DNA of 64,000 nt from DASQPR01 sp963836775 (GCA_963836775.1 CAWIKR010000003.1:1798001-1862000), one strand, 5' to 3'; shown: positions 39,140 to 47,475, counted from the stretch's first letter. Program-made: numbers and translations. The notes: generated by a model from the letters alone, not told the origin.

Positions 39140-39568
39140 TCCGGGATCACGTGACCTCGCTAGTCAGGCTCCGAGCAACGTGCGCAGATGACTCACTCGG
39201 CCGTCCCGGATCGTGACGATATCGATCCCGCGGATTGCCGGCTTGTCGGGCGGCCCGAAGCGCCAAGCCAGCGCGGCGGTGTCGCCGGCAATGTAGGGCG
39301 GCCCGTCCTCATCGAGCACGAAGCCGGCCAGAGGGCCGTCGAGAAGCTGCTGCGCCTTGTCGTTCAGCGCTTGCCATCCGACAACCGTTTCCTCTGGATC
39401 GATGAACGTCACATCTTCTGTGTATGTCCGCTCGATCGCCGCCCATCGGCGTTCCGCATCTCGTTCCGAGAAGACCTCGTGCAAGTTGCTGTGAAGCAGC
39501 TTCATAGCATCTGCCATACGACGACCGTACGCCCGCTCTGGCTCGGTTTCGTCCGGGATCACGTGACC
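39140..39568. repeat. 17-bp direct repeats flanking a small NTF2-like gene
   Basis: The identical 17-mer TCCGGGATCACGTGACC occurs at 39140-39156 and again at 39552-39568, on either side of the gene at 39164-39517. Its core TCACGTGA is palindromic. It could be a pair of binding sites for one regulator or a target duplication around an inserted cassette. Confidence 0.8.
39164..39517 (-). CDS. SnoaL-like/NTF2-fold protein
   Basis: 117 residues. One NTF2-like domain: MKLLHSNLHEVFSERDAERRWAAIERTYTEDVTFIDP (helix-strand start) and IRGIDIVTIRDGRVSHLRTLLG (typical SnoaL end). Such proteins are isomerase/cyclase-like or simply ligand-binding. ATG at 39517; the longer frame to 39694 is shadow. The gene is bracketed by 17-bp direct repeats. 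Confidence 0.82.
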   Translation of the reverse strand: MADAMKLLHSNLHEVFSERDAERRWAAIERTYTEDVTFIDPEETVVGWQALNDKAQQLLDGPLAGFVLDEDGPPYIAGDTAALAWRFGPPDKPAIRGIDIVTIRDGRVSHLRTLLGA

Positions 39569-39780
39569 GTGCGGAGCACTAGAAGCCCGACTCCCGTGGT
39601 GGGGTCGTCGAATGCCGGTGTTCAACGGTCGATGCGGATGCGGCTGGCCACGCTGCGGCGGGCTGGCCGCCGCCGGTGGAGACAAGGGCGGCACCGAAGC
39701 CTGCCGGCAGGTCGGTCTGCATCGCTTAAGGATGTCGATGATGATCGCCGCGGATTGATCCGCCCGGTCACCATAGAGTC

Positions 39781-39797
39781 CTTGACCCTGGAGTCAC
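39781..39797 (+). promoter_or_regulatory. Candidate MerR-type operator
   Basis: The segment around TTGACCCTGGAGTCACC, 22 bases before the MerR-VOC start, has the partial dyad GACcCtgGaGTC and a TTGACC -35-like hexamer, as in MerR autoregulated promoters. No convincing -10 is seen, so confidence is low. Confidence 0.3.
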
Positions 39798-39818
39798 CCG
39801 AGACACGAGGCTCGACGC

Positions 39819-40517
39819 ATGCCCGACGCACTCTGGACCATCGGCACCTTCTCACTGGCCACCGGCCTCAGCATCGATGCGCTGCGACACTACGACGACG
39901 TGGGCGTGCTGCGGCCAGCGGCGGTGGACCCGTTGACTGGGTACCGACGCTATCGGCCCGAGCAGGTGGGCGCGGCCCGGGTCGTGCTGGCACTGCGGCG
40001 GCTGGACCTGCCGGTCCCGGCCGTCCGCGCATACATGGACGCACCCGACGAGCCGAGCCGACGCGCGCTGCTCGACGCGCACCGGTCGGTGCTCGAACGG
40101 CGCGCCCGAGACGTCGGTGTCCAGCTCGAATCGCTGGACCAACTCATCAAGGAAGGCCTCGTCATGAGCACCGCAACCCGGATCTCCCAGGTCACCATCC
40201 CAGTCAACGACCTGGACGCGTCGATCGCGTTCTACCGCGACGCATTCGACGCCGAATACCAACCTGCGATCAATTCGTTCCAGTTCGGTATCTTCCCAGA
40301 CGACTCGTTCTTCCTGCTCACGATCGACACCGAGCACGGTGGCCCGCTCGGGCCGGCCCGATTCGGGCTGATGGTCGCCGATGTGGACGACGCGCACCGC
40401 CGGTCACTCGCCGCCGGTGCGGTCGAGCGATCGGCCCCGCAGGACTATGCCTGGAAGCCGCGTACCTCGTGTGTTGTGGACCCGAGCGGCAACTTCATCG
40501 ACCTCTACCAGTCGTAG
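39819..40517 (+). CDS. MerR-type regulator fused to a VOC (glyoxalase-like) domain
   Basis: 232 residues. The N-terminal MerR winged helix (WTIGTFSLATGLSIDALRHYDDVGVL... TGYRRY) and dimer helix occupy 1-115. The C-terminal VOC domain (ISQVTIPVNDLDASIAFYRDAFD to SCVVDPSGNFIDLYQ) replaces the usual effector domain. It is probably a one-component sensor in which the VOC domain binds the ligand (for example an antibiotic-like or toxic small molecule). An internal Met at about 40165 begins exactly at the VOC domain, so a stand-alone VOC product is conceivable. ATG at 39819. Confidence 0.9.
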   Translation: MPDALWTIGTFSLATGLSIDALRHYDDVGVLRPAAVDPLTGYRRYRPEQVGAARVVLALRRLDLPVPAVRAYMDAPDEPSRRALLDAHRSVLERRARDVGVQLESLDQLIKEGLVMSTATRISQVTIPVNDLDASIAFYRDAFDAEYQPAINSFQFGIFPDDSFFLLTIDTEHGGPLGPARFGLMVADVDDAHRRSLAAGAVERSAPQDYAWKPRTSCVVDPSGNFIDLYQS

Positions 40518-40652
40518 GAATCGAAGGGTATTCACGCAGGGGCGTGTCGTTGATCGACATGAGGCGTGGGTTTCGGTAGACGGTTCATCGACGGAGAAGA
40601 CCATCGATCCGGAATCCTCGTGGCCAGGTACCGGCGGCGAGGCGGCATGACC

Positions 40653-41207
40653 TTACTGACAGACAACGCCCACTGACACGTGGACGGTGGACATCTCGCT
40701 CCCCGCGCGCACCTCCATCGGTACGCAGGCAGCCTTGTCGACAGAGAATCCGCCAGGAAACGCCAGCCACTGACCGGCGCCCGGGGACGGTTCCGGACAG
40801 TCCGGGATGTGCAGGCTGGTGGTCCACTCTGCCGGCCGGTTACCCCAAAAGATCGACACCCGAGGGGCCCAATCCGCCGGTACGGTCAAGGTCGCCGCGT
40901 GTCCAACATGTACGTAGAGCCCGGTCTTGGCGAACAGACGGTGTGGGTCTGCCCCACCGGCCGTTGAGACGCCCAGTGTCGACCCGGTGTCCAGGCCCAC
41001 CGCGTCAAGCGTGTTGCGAAGCGGTGCGGTCAGTGACTCGACGCTGCCGACCGAACAGTCGAGATTGGTAGTTCCGGGTGGCAAGGCGCTTGGACTCGGC
41101 GCTGCCGATGCACTACGGCCGGGTGGCGGTGCAGGCGCTGACGTCGCGGTGCACCCGGCCGCGAGGCAGACGGCGATCACCGCCGCCGAGCCGATGATTG
41201 TTCGCAT
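40653..41207 (-). CDS. Small lipoprotein, unknown function
   Basis: 184 residues. Signal peptide with lipobox LAAGC (Cys about residue 19), a Pro/Ser linker, then a soluble domain with regularly placed Cys (LDCSVGS, IPDCPEPSPG, AACVPMEV, GVVCQ) that probably forms two disulphides. No family recognised. ATG at 41207. Confidence 0.75.
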   Translation of the reverse strand: MRTIIGSAAVIAVCLAAGCTATSAPAPPPGRSASAAPSPSALPPGTTNLDCSVGSVESLTAPLRNTLDAVGLDTGSTLGVSTAGGADPHRLFAKTGLYVHVGHAATLTVPADWAPRVSIFWGNRPAEWTTSLHIPDCPEPSPGAGQWLAFPGGFSVDKAACVPMEVRAGSEMSTVHVSVGVVCQ

Positions 41208-41399
41208 CCCGTTCTCCCGCCGACTCTGTTACCGGCTCAAGCCCGCCTGGTCGGGGCTCTGTGAGCCGGCCGAGCTCGTCACCGCTGCCGGGTGCGCCGC
41301 GTTAATCACGATCATGTCCTCCTCCACGGTGTACCTCAGCTCGGATACACCGCAGCGACGCGACTGGTTCCGGTTAGGTTCTGGGCCTCCCTCGGCGGA

Positions 41400-41656
41400 T
41401 AGCATCATCAGTTGGACCTACCTCCCTTCCGCACGGCGGTAGGACTCGATGACGTAACGGCGATGCGGACGCAGCGGCCTCTATCTGCCGGCGATCTCGC
41501 TCGGCCTGTGACACAACTTCGGCGACCACCGCCCGTTCGAGGCTCAGCGAGACATCCTGTTCAGAGCGTTCGACCTCGGCGTGACGCACTTCGACCTCGC
41601 GAATAACTACGGAGACGGCCAACCAGCAAGAAGCTTTCGCCAACAGGCAACTACGG
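41400..41656 (+). pseudogene. Degenerate copy 1 of the gpr 5' end (old integration scar)
   Basis: About 213 bp (41400-41612) match the beginning of the aldo/keto reductase at 60.6 kb, from its TAGCAT box to AACTACGG at 41605-41612. The reading frame is destroyed by indels and by TGG to TGA within the LGLWHNFG codons. A second AACTACGG follows at 41649-41656 after a segment shared with copy 3 (CCAGCAAGAAGCTTT, then GCCAACAGG). It looks like the left scar of an earlier element integrated at the same att site. The rest of 41208-41725 holds no gene. Confidence 0.8.
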
Positions 41657-41725
41657 GCCGCCGATTTGCGGTGCCAAACGGCCACGTCTTAGGTTTCCGC
41701 CACAGCAAACATCTGGGAGCCAAGG

Positions 41726-42007
41726 TTGACCGCTGCGGATGAGTACTGGTCGGTGGACATACCCGGCCTCACGGAGGACCAGGCCGTCTCGCTGCGGGAG
41801 CGCCTGACAGGCGAGTTCGAGTGTGACGTTATGGTCATCAACCCACGTCAGGTCATGGTGCGAGGATTTCCTCGCGAGGTGGTGGAGACGCTGGTGTCCA
41901 GTCTGCGAGCGGGTCTGGCTGCTGGCGGCATGTCTGATGAGGACGAGCCGGCCGTGGACGCCATCCTGGAGGACTTCGACGCGTGGCTCGACCAAGCCGA
42001 CGAGTGA
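41726..42007 (+). CDS. Small acidic hypothetical protein
   Basis: 93 residues, very acidic C-terminus (MSDEDEPAVDAILEDFDAWLDQADE). The first half looks like a small alpha/beta domain (DVMVINPRQVMVRGFPREVVE). TTG start at 41726 with GGGAG six bases upstream; no alternative ATG. It lies between two gpr 5' copies, so it may be cargo left by an earlier integration event. No family recognised. Confidence 0.6.
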   Translation: MTAADEYWSVDIPGLTEDQAVSLRERLTGEFECDVMVINPRQVMVRGFPREVVETLVSSLRAGLAAGGMSDEDEPAVDAILEDFDAWLDQADE

Positions 42008-42110
42008 ACCGCGACGTCGTCGAATTCAGATTCAGGGTATAGACAGATCCGATTTGTCTCTGTCTCACAACAGGGCGAACGTTGTCTGATGCAGCACTAG
42101 CATGGTCGGC

Positions 42111-42320
42111 GTGACCTACCTACCTTCCGCGTCGCGGTACGACACGATGCAGTACCGGCGCTCCGGGCGCAGCGGGTTGCTGCTGCCGGCCATCTCGCTC
42201 GGGCTCTGGCACAACTTCGGCGACGGCCGGTCTTACGAGACCCAGCAGGCGATCGTCAAACGCGCGTTCGACCTCGGTGTCACGCACTTCGACCTGGCCA
42301 ACAACTACGGACCAACCTAG
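42111..42320 (+). pseudogene. gpr 5' fragment at the left end of the element (copy 2)
   Basis: The intact reading frame VTYLPSASRYDTMQYRRSG to THFDLANNYGPT encodes the first roughly 68 residues of the aldo/keto reductase Gpr, then stops at TAG 42318-42320 where element DNA begins. The gene is thus split at the att site. The likely start is GTG 42111, seven bases after the -10-like TAGCAT (42098-42103), implying a leaderless mRNA. The ATG at 42102 is in frame but lies inside the box. Confidence 0.9.
42236..42313. repeat. Left att-flanking 78-bp repeat (attL)
   Basis: Identical base for base to 60786-60863. It ends with AACTACGGACC, after which the left copy enters element DNA and the right copy continues in gpr. 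The crossover must lie within this segment. Confidence 0.85.
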
Positions 42321-42339
42321 TTGCGCGTTGGCAGAAATC

Positions 42340-43896
42340 GTGTTAGTTGCCAAACAGGTGGAGAGAGTCCTTGGAGTTATTCGACTGAGCGTCACTACTG
42401 ACGAGTCAACATCACCCGAACGTCAACGACAGATTATCGAGAACACGGCCAAAGCACGAGGCGCCGAGATCGTCGATTGGGCGATCGACCTGGACGTATC
42501 GGCCTCCAACGTCCGCCCTGGTGACCGGCCGGAGCTGGGTGCGCGTCTTGCCGATCCAACCGGGTTCGACACGGTCATCTTCTGGCGTGTCGACCGGCTG
42601 TGTCGCAAGGTCGGTGACTTCTCAGACATGATCAAGTGGGCTGAGGAGCACGGCAAGAACCTGATCAGTGCCACCGAGTCCTTCGACCTGTCGAGCCCGC
42701 TTGGCAAGGCCATCGCGTACATCGTCGCCGTCTTCGCTGAGCTGGAGGCCGCGACGATCCGCGAGCGTGTTACCGGCGCGCACAACCACCTGCGAAAGAC
42801 GGGCCGCTGGCCGGGTGGTCGCTACCCGTACGGGTACATGCCGGAGAAGCGGGGCAATGGGGTCTTCCTCGTCACCAACCCGGAGACACGGCCCATCCTC
42901 GAAGAGATCGCGGATCGCGTGATTGCCGGCTGGCCGCTGACCGCAATCGCACGTGACCTCAATGAGCGTGCCATCCCGAGCCCGTTCGGTGCGCGCGACA
43001 AGGAGACGGCGGAGTCACCGCGGGCCGGCTGGTCTGCCCAGGGCATTCGGCGCATCTGCGAGTCGGAGAGCCTGCTCGGCATGGTGGGGTACACCCTCAA
43101 CGGCAAGCGGATAAACGGCAAGCCCGTGAAGGTGAACGGCAAGACGGTGCCGCAGCAACGCCGCGACCGGCGCGATGACGGCATGGTCCAGCTTCGGGCC
43201 GAGCCGATTCTCAGCCAGGAGAAATTCGACCAGCTTCAAGCGGCGGTCGCTGCACGCAAGCAGAACACCCGCAAGAAGTACGCAGTCTCCCCGCTCAGCG
43301 GCTCGATCTACTGCGTGTGCGGCCACCGTCTCTACCGCAAGAAGTCAATCTACGCTGCCACCGGCAAGGTCTACTGGTACTACAACTGCTCGTCAAGCAA
43401 CGGTCCCAACCGGGACAAGTTCTTCTGCGGAAACAAGAGCATCGAGGCGGAACCGGTTGATCGCGAAGTGCGCAACAGGTTCCTCCGCGCCATCGGCCAC
43501 CTAGAACTGCTGGAGCGCGTCACCAACCGGAGTGGCACCGAAGCCGAGGAGATCGACCAGATCAAGCGGGCCATGAAGGAGCTAGGCGAGGAGCAGGACA
43601 TCGGCCTCTTCGACTACGCCGGTGGGCGCGAGCGCTACCTGGGGAGAATGAAGAACCTCAAGGCCCGCATGGATGAGCTGACCATCATCGCCGAGGCGCC
43701 AGAGGTGCTGTGGCGCTCGACCGGCAAGACCTACCGAGACCTCATGACCGAGGCCGGCGAAGATATGACGAAGATCCGTGACCTGTATGCGCTATCCGGG
43801 ATCAAGGTCATCGCTGCGCAGGACACCCTCCACGTGGGTTGGCCTGACAACCTGACCGAGAGAATGAAGAAAGCCCCCCAGGCTACGGGAGCCTGA
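42340..43896 (+). CDS. Large serine recombinase (integrase)
   Basis: About 518 residues. The resolvase domain has the nucleophile Ser in GVIRLSVTTDE (about residue 17) and the Arg-bearing helices ESTSPERQRQII and VIFWRVDRLCRKVGDF. The recombinase domain is GRWPGGRYPYGYMPE to WSAQGIRRICES. A zinc ribbon follows (CVCGH ... YYNCSS ... FFCGNK), then a coiled-coil-like insertion. It catalyses attP x attB exchange; target here is gpr. Starts are ambiguous: GTG 42340 or TTG 42328, only 8-20 bases after the truncated gpr frame's stop, so it may be expressed from the gpr promoter. Confidence 0.93.
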   Translation: MLVAKQVERVLGVIRLSVTTDESTSPERQRQIIENTAKARGAEIVDWAIDLDVSASNVRPGDRPELGARLADPTGFDTVIFWRVDRLCRKVGDFSDMIKWAEEHGKNLISATESFDLSSPLGKAIAYIVAVFAELEAATIRERVTGAHNHLRKTGRWPGGRYPYGYMPEKRGNGVFLVTNPETRPILEEIADRVIAGWPLTAIARDLNERAIPSPFGARDKETAESPRAGWSAQGIRRICESESLLGMVGYTLNGKRINGKPVKVNGKTVPQQRRDRRDDGMVQLRAEPILSQEKFDQLQAAVAARKQNTRKKYAVSPLSGSIYCVCGHRLYRKKSIYAATGKVYWYYNCSSSNGPNRDKFFCGNKSIEAEPVDREVRNRFLRAIGHLELLERVTNRSGTEAEEIDQIKRAMKELGEEQDIGLFDYAGGRERYLGRMKNLKARMDELTIIAEAPEVLWRSTGKTYRDLMTEAGEDMTKIRDLYALSGIKVIAAQDTLHVGWPDNLTERMKKAPQATGA

Positions 43897-43916
43897 GGGG
43901 CAGTCACCCACACCGT

Positions 43917-44141
43917 CTACACCGACTCGAAGGCGATCTCGTCAGCCTCGACCGCTATGCCGACATGGAACCAGCCGTCCGCACCGCCTTTGCGGTCCGA
44001 GTGAATGGCGCCCTTGGGGGCGCCGAGGAGGATAACCGTGGTCGCCTCACCTTCGGCGCTGGCAAGGTTCAACGCCGCTGAGCCGGGTGACGCGTCCGCA
44101 CTACCGTCCACATCGGCCCAGCGCTTGACGATGACCTTCAT
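43917..44141 (-). CDS. Small phage-type hypothetical protein
   Basis: 74 residues: MKVIVKRWADVDGSADASPG then a beta-rich middle (EATTVILLGAPKGAIHSDRK) and an acidic end. Soluble, with no recognised domain. First gene of the leftward cluster, convergent with the integrase. Confidence 0.65.
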   Translation of the reverse strand: MKVIVKRWADVDGSADASPGSAALNLASAEGEATTVILLGAPKGAIHSDRKGGADGWFHVGIAVEADEIAFESV

Positions 44142-44228
44142 GCAATTCCCTTCGCGTTGCTCACGAGATCGGGTGGAGGCCAGGCACGGAACCGGCCTCC
44201 ACCGGGACTTTCCATTTGGAAAGAGCCG

Positions 44229-44519
44229 CTACAGGTGCGGCTGGATCCAGGAGCGCAGCTCCCGCAGGGGTGCGAACCCGGTGCGCTGGGCGACCATCTC
44301 GCCGTTGACGTAGAGCACGAGCGTCGGGACGCTCATGATGGCGAGCTGGTGGGCGAGGTCCGGGTGCTCGTCGATGTTCACCTTGGCCACCGTCAGCTCC
44401 GGGGTCTCTACGACGAGCGAGTCGAGGACCGGCGCCAGCCGCTTGCACGGCCCGCACGTGTCGGCCCAGAAGTCCACGAGCAGCACGCGGTGCTGGCGTG
44501 CGAGGTCAGCGAGGTTCAC
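44229..44519 (-). CDS. Thioredoxin (phage-type)
   Basis: 96 residues with the active site FWADTCGPCKRLAPVLDSL (CGPC), the cis-Pro loop MSVPTLVLYVNG and the typical VAKVNIDEHPDLA. A dithiol reductase, perhaps donating electrons to nucleotide enzymes encoded nearby. GTG start at 44519 overlaps the TGA of the preceding gene (GTGA), which fixes the start. Confidence 0.92.
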   Translation of the reverse strand: MNLADLARQHRVLLVDFWADTCGPCKRLAPVLDSLVVETPELTVAKVNIDEHPDLAHQLAIMSVPTLVLYVNGEMVAQRTGFAPLRELRSWIQPHL

Positions 44520-44735
44520 GCCTCCACCGCCGGCAGACCGTTGATCAGGTACTCCGCGACGACGATGAGCTTGCTCCGGGCTCGCCGGACCGAAGAGACC
44601 CTGCAGCAGAGGCTTGGCGTCGCGTAGCGCACGCAGGCGCAGCTCGTAGTCCGTCTCGACCGCCGGCACCTCGCGACCGCGGAACGCGGCCAGCGCGTCG
44701 ATCAGCTCGACCTGCTGCTCCTCGTTCAGGAACAC
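44516..44735 (-). pseudogene. Frameshifted small gene upstream of thioredoxin
   Basis: Begins MFLNEEQQVELIDALAAFRG and reads to LLQGLFG. The downstream continuation ARSKLIVVAEYLINGLPAVEA lies in another frame and stops exactly at the GTGA overlap with the thioredoxin start. One base is missing near 44590. The joined product would be about 73 residues, helical, no known family. Confidence 0.65.
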
Positions 44736-44845
44736 GCCGCTGGGAGCTTCGGCTCCTTCACGGTGACGCTCACACCGTCTGATTCCTCGTCCGTGACGCG
44801 GATGCTGTCCCCGTCGACATCGACGGCTGAGTAGATGGTGTTCAT
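44726..44845 (-). CDS. 39-residue ORF between deaminase and the next gene
   Basis: MNTIYSAVDVDGDSIRVTDE then ESDGVSVTVKEPKLP. The ATG overlaps the deaminase stop (ATGA) and its end overlaps the next start by 10 bp, the tight packing expected of a phage operon. Function unknown. Confidence 0.6.
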   Translation of the reverse strand: MNTIYSAVDVDGDSIRVTDEESDGVSVTVKEPKLPAACS

Positions 44846-45228
44846 TGCTGGCCCTTCCAGGCGATGCGTGCGATTCTTGCGGCTGCGATGGCCTTCTGGC
44901 AGCCAGCGCATGGTTCGTGCGTGAGGTAGAGGGTCGATCCGGCGCAGCCGTCCACCGCGGCGTAAAGCAGGGCGTTCATTTCCGCGTGGATCGCGTGGCA
45001 GGTCCCGGGGCCCGAGTCGTAGCTCGACCCCGGGTCGACGCCGGAGGCAGCCCTCGGGCACTGGCCGGCGAGGCAGCTCGGACCTCGCGGTGGGCTGCCG
45101 TTGTAGCCCGTAGAGACGATGCGGTTGTTGCGGACGACCACCGCCCCGACCTGGCGACGCGAGCAGTCAGCTCGGGCCGCTACCGTGGCCGCCAGGTCGA
45201 GGAAGTAGGTGTCCCAGTCCGCGCCCAT
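44842..45228 (-). CDS. Deoxycytidylate (dCMP) deaminase family protein
   Basis: 128 residues. Zinc motifs CHAIHAEMNALLYA (HAE) and HEPCAGCQKAI (PCxxC), plus GYNGSPPRG and the additional Cys/His residues of the dCMP deaminase/ComEB class. It converts dCMP to dUMP, typical of phage nucleotide metabolism. The start ATG at 45228 is adjacent to the stop of the upstream sigma-like frame. Confidence 0.92.
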   Translation of the reverse strand: MGADWDTYFLDLAATVAARADCSRRQVGAVVVRNNRIVSTGYNGSPPRGPSCLAGQCPRAASGVDPGSSYDSGPGTCHAIHAEMNALLYAAVDGCAGSTLYLTHEPCAGCQKAIAAARIARIAWKGQQ

Positions 45229-46175
45229 CTAGCGCTCCTTGCCGTTGAGGTGGTCCAGCAACGCGCGCATCCCGGCGCGGTAGTGGTTGGACAGGGTCCT
45301 CTGCGTGAGGCCCAAGGCCGCGGCTCCGTTTTGCTGCGGCAGGTCGAGCACGCGGCGGATGTAGATCGCCCGGCGCATCGACAACGTCATCCGGGTCTGC
45401 TGCCAGGAGCGCCGCATGTCGGCCAACATGGCCGGCATGTCACTGGGTCGTTGGTCTCCGCTTTTGCGGAAGGCCGGCAGGTCTGGCTCGATGCCCCACA
45501 GGGCCAGCTCGATGCCCCGCAGAGCCACGGGCAGCAGCACGGCGACGTGGCGCTCGGTGTACCGATCGGAGTTCCGGGTCCTGACGTTCAGCGAACGCCT
45601 AGGCCCCGGTGCAGTGACACTCACGGCCTCTTTTTGTTGGTACGGCTTCTCCATCCACACGCGGGAGCCGTTGGCGACGCCATCGCGGCAGTCCTGCATT
45701 GCGTTGATCGACGCGTCGCGGTGCTCGTACTTCACGAGGTCGGTCGAGCCGCTGCCGACAGCCAGTGCTGCAGGACGGGTAGCCCTTGGCCAGCTCACTT
45801 CGAGCCGTGTTCGCGCGCTCGGCGAGGATGATCCGGCCGGCCTGCGTGAGGTCGTCCTCGGTCGCCGAGAGCTTCTCGCGCGCCGTACTGCGCGGACCAC
45901 CGAGCGCACCGCTGACGCCAGTGCGTTGTTGACCTGGTCGTTCTCGAGGATCGACCAGTCCGGCTCGCTCCGGACCGTGTCGACCTGGTCCTCGGACCAC
46001 GTGGTGGGTCGGCCGCCGGCAGCGTGGCGACCAGTTCGGCGATCTTGGTCTTGACGATGGCCTGCTGCTCACTGGTGAGCTTCTCGCGGTAGCGCAGCGT
46101 GGACAGTCGCGCGACCTCTACTCGGGCGGCTCGGACCCGCTCCAACTCATCCACAGTTGCACACGTGGCTCTCAT
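45229..46175 (-). pseudogene. Sigma-70-like DNA-binding gene with multiple frameshifts
   Basis: One gene is spread over three frames. It runs MRATCATVDELERVRAARVE... to ELVATLPAA, then TWSEDQVDTVRSEPDWSILE, then REKLSATEDDLTQAGRIIL, then a long C-terminal part ending in an HTH of region-4 type (AALGLTQRTLSNHYRAGMRALLDHLNG). At least three single-base indels are needed. ATG 46175 has a GGGAGA site, and its ATGA overlaps the stop of a further upstream frame. Perhaps a late transcription regulator when intact. Confidence 0.65.
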
Positions 46176-46402
46176 GAGATCTCCCTGATGTCCGTTGCCT
46201 GGGTGCGTCGACTGGCGCGCGACCGGGCGCCGCAGTTCGCGGCGGAGGTCGCACTGGTATTTCTGGGCTGGGTGAGGGCGATGCCCTCTTGCTCGCCCTC
46301 CGACTGCTTCCGAACGCGTCGCAGTTAAAGCCGGATCGGCGACGGACCCGCGACGGTGGTGAGCACGTCGTCCAGCTCTCGCAGGATCTTCACGTCCTGC
46401 AT
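46172..46402 (-). pseudogene. Broken small gene upstream of the sigma-like gene
   Basis: The frame MQDVKILRELDDVLTTVAGP runs into a TAA, then continues in the same frame as EQEGIALTQPRNTSATSAAN to TDIREIS, whose stop overlaps the ATG of the next gene. The interruption may be a nonsense mutation or paired indels. No family recognised. Confidence 0.4.
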
Positions 46403-46659
46403 TGTTGTGCGTTGACCAACAGTAGCACATGTTGTGTTTGGGACTCCGAATGGAGGAAAGACCTTGCCGCCCCCGGTTGCGCGTGACCGCAGGTCCTTGG
46501 CCGGGAGCAACGCGTCCCAGCCGGTGTAGGATCGTGCACTGGAATCTCCACGTACGCGCATGCCCGGCCACAGTGTGCATCAACCCACCGCGGTCGCGAC
46601 GACGCACAGCACCAGCGGCCTCCCCACGAAGGGAAGCACGGCCGCTTTGGGTAAAGGAC
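46403..46659. other. Non-coding stretch with terminator hairpin
   Basis: 257 bp with no coding-like frame. It contains the terminator-like hairpin at 46614-46646 after the HTH gene and a CAACA/TGTTG inverted repeat near 46412-46430 that could be part of a promoter for the leftward genes. Confidence 0.45.
46614..46646 (-). terminator. Hairpin downstream of the HTH gene
   Basis: Arms AGCGGCC (46614-46620) and GGCCGCT (46640-46646) with an inner TCCC/GGGA pair. It sits 14 bases beyond the stop of the leftward HTH gene. Confidence 0.6.
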
Positions 46660-47130
46660 TCAGCCCATCACCGTCAGTCGCGCTTGCCGCGCATGCGGGT
46701 GTTCTTGCTCGGGTACGTAGATGTAGTCCGTGTCGACTCCGGGGCGCCGGGCCACGTAGAAGAAGCCATCCTCGGTGTCCGGGTCGTAGTGCACGACGCA
46801 GTCCTCGTCCTTCATGAACTCGCGCCAGCGCGCCAGCCGCTCGGTCTGGATGTCCGACAGCGGCTCACCCGCGCGCTGCCGACCCTCCGCCCGGAGCATG
46901 GCCAGGGCATGCCGGTAGCGGTGATTCGGCAGGACGGCCCAGGGGATCAGGTTCATGTCGCGCTGCTGACGCCGGGCCAGGCCGAGCCTGGACCGCCAGT
47001 TGCCGATCGCCGAGGGCGTGATCTCAAGGTCGTACTTAGTCCGGTACTCCTCGATGATCCACTCATAGGACTTGCCTTCGTTCCACCAGCGCTTGAACTC
47101 GTCTGTGTTCTGCAGCTTCGCGGCGGGCAT
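46660..47130 (-). CDS. Phage-type helix-turn-helix protein
   Basis: 156 residues. FKRWWNEGKSYEWIIEEYR and ITPSAIGNWRSRLGLARR form a Sigma-like HTH. The second half (WREFMKDEDCVVHYDPDTED then GFFYVARRPGVDTDYIYVPE) matches the actinophage DNA-binding protein pattern I know from annotated phage genomes. Divergent from the Lsr2-like gene, with a palindrome between them that may be its operator. Confidence 0.85.
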   Translation of the reverse strand: MPAAKLQNTDEFKRWWNEGKSYEWIIEEYRTKYDLEITPSAIGNWRSRLGLARRQQRDMNLIPWAVLPNHRYRHALAMLRAEGRQRAGEPLSDIQTERLARWREFMKDEDCVVHYDPDTEDGFFYVARRPGVDTDYIYVPEQEHPHARQARLTVMG

Positions 47131-47159
47131 GGGGTCCTGTCTCCTCGTTGAGAATTAGC

Positions 47160-47185
47160 GTCATGTGAGTGTATTGTTACATGAC
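47160..47185. promoter_or_regulatory. Palindromic operator in divergent region
   Basis: GTCATGT (47160-47166) and ACATGAC (47179-47185), perfect 7-bp arms with a 12-base AT-rich spacer, midway between the divergent HTH and Lsr2-like genes. This is the layout of a phage control region. Confidence 0.7.
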
Positions 47186-47222
47186 ATCGCCACAGTAGCA
47201 AGCTCGACGGGAACGGAGTCAA

Positions 47223-47475
47223 ATGAAGATAAATGTGCAGGTCTGCGACGTGTGTCGGGATCCCAGCAGGGCCGTTACGACCTACACGGTGATCGCGGGC
47301 GACCGTCAACGGAATACTGATAGGTGTGATGAGCACGGTTATGTGCTCGAAGCGATTCTCGAGGGGGTGCAGGTCGCACCCGAGCAGCGCAGCCTGCGTC
47401 CTGCGCGCCGGGGCGGGCCACCCGAGGCCGAAGGTCATGACCCTGGAAGAGATCGAGGCCCTCAAACAGCGATAA
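47223..47475 (+). pseudogene. Lsr2-like small gene, frameshifted
   Basis: MKINVQVCDVCRDPSRAVTT ... CDEHGYVLEAILEG is a short two-Cys-pair domain (CDVC ... C-x-x-H). The expected basic tail GHPRPKVMTLEEIEALKQR is in another frame, separated by an indel near 47370, and ends at TAA 47475. The combination resembles the zinc-finger/Lsr2-tail proteins of actinobacterial elements. Confidence 0.65.
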
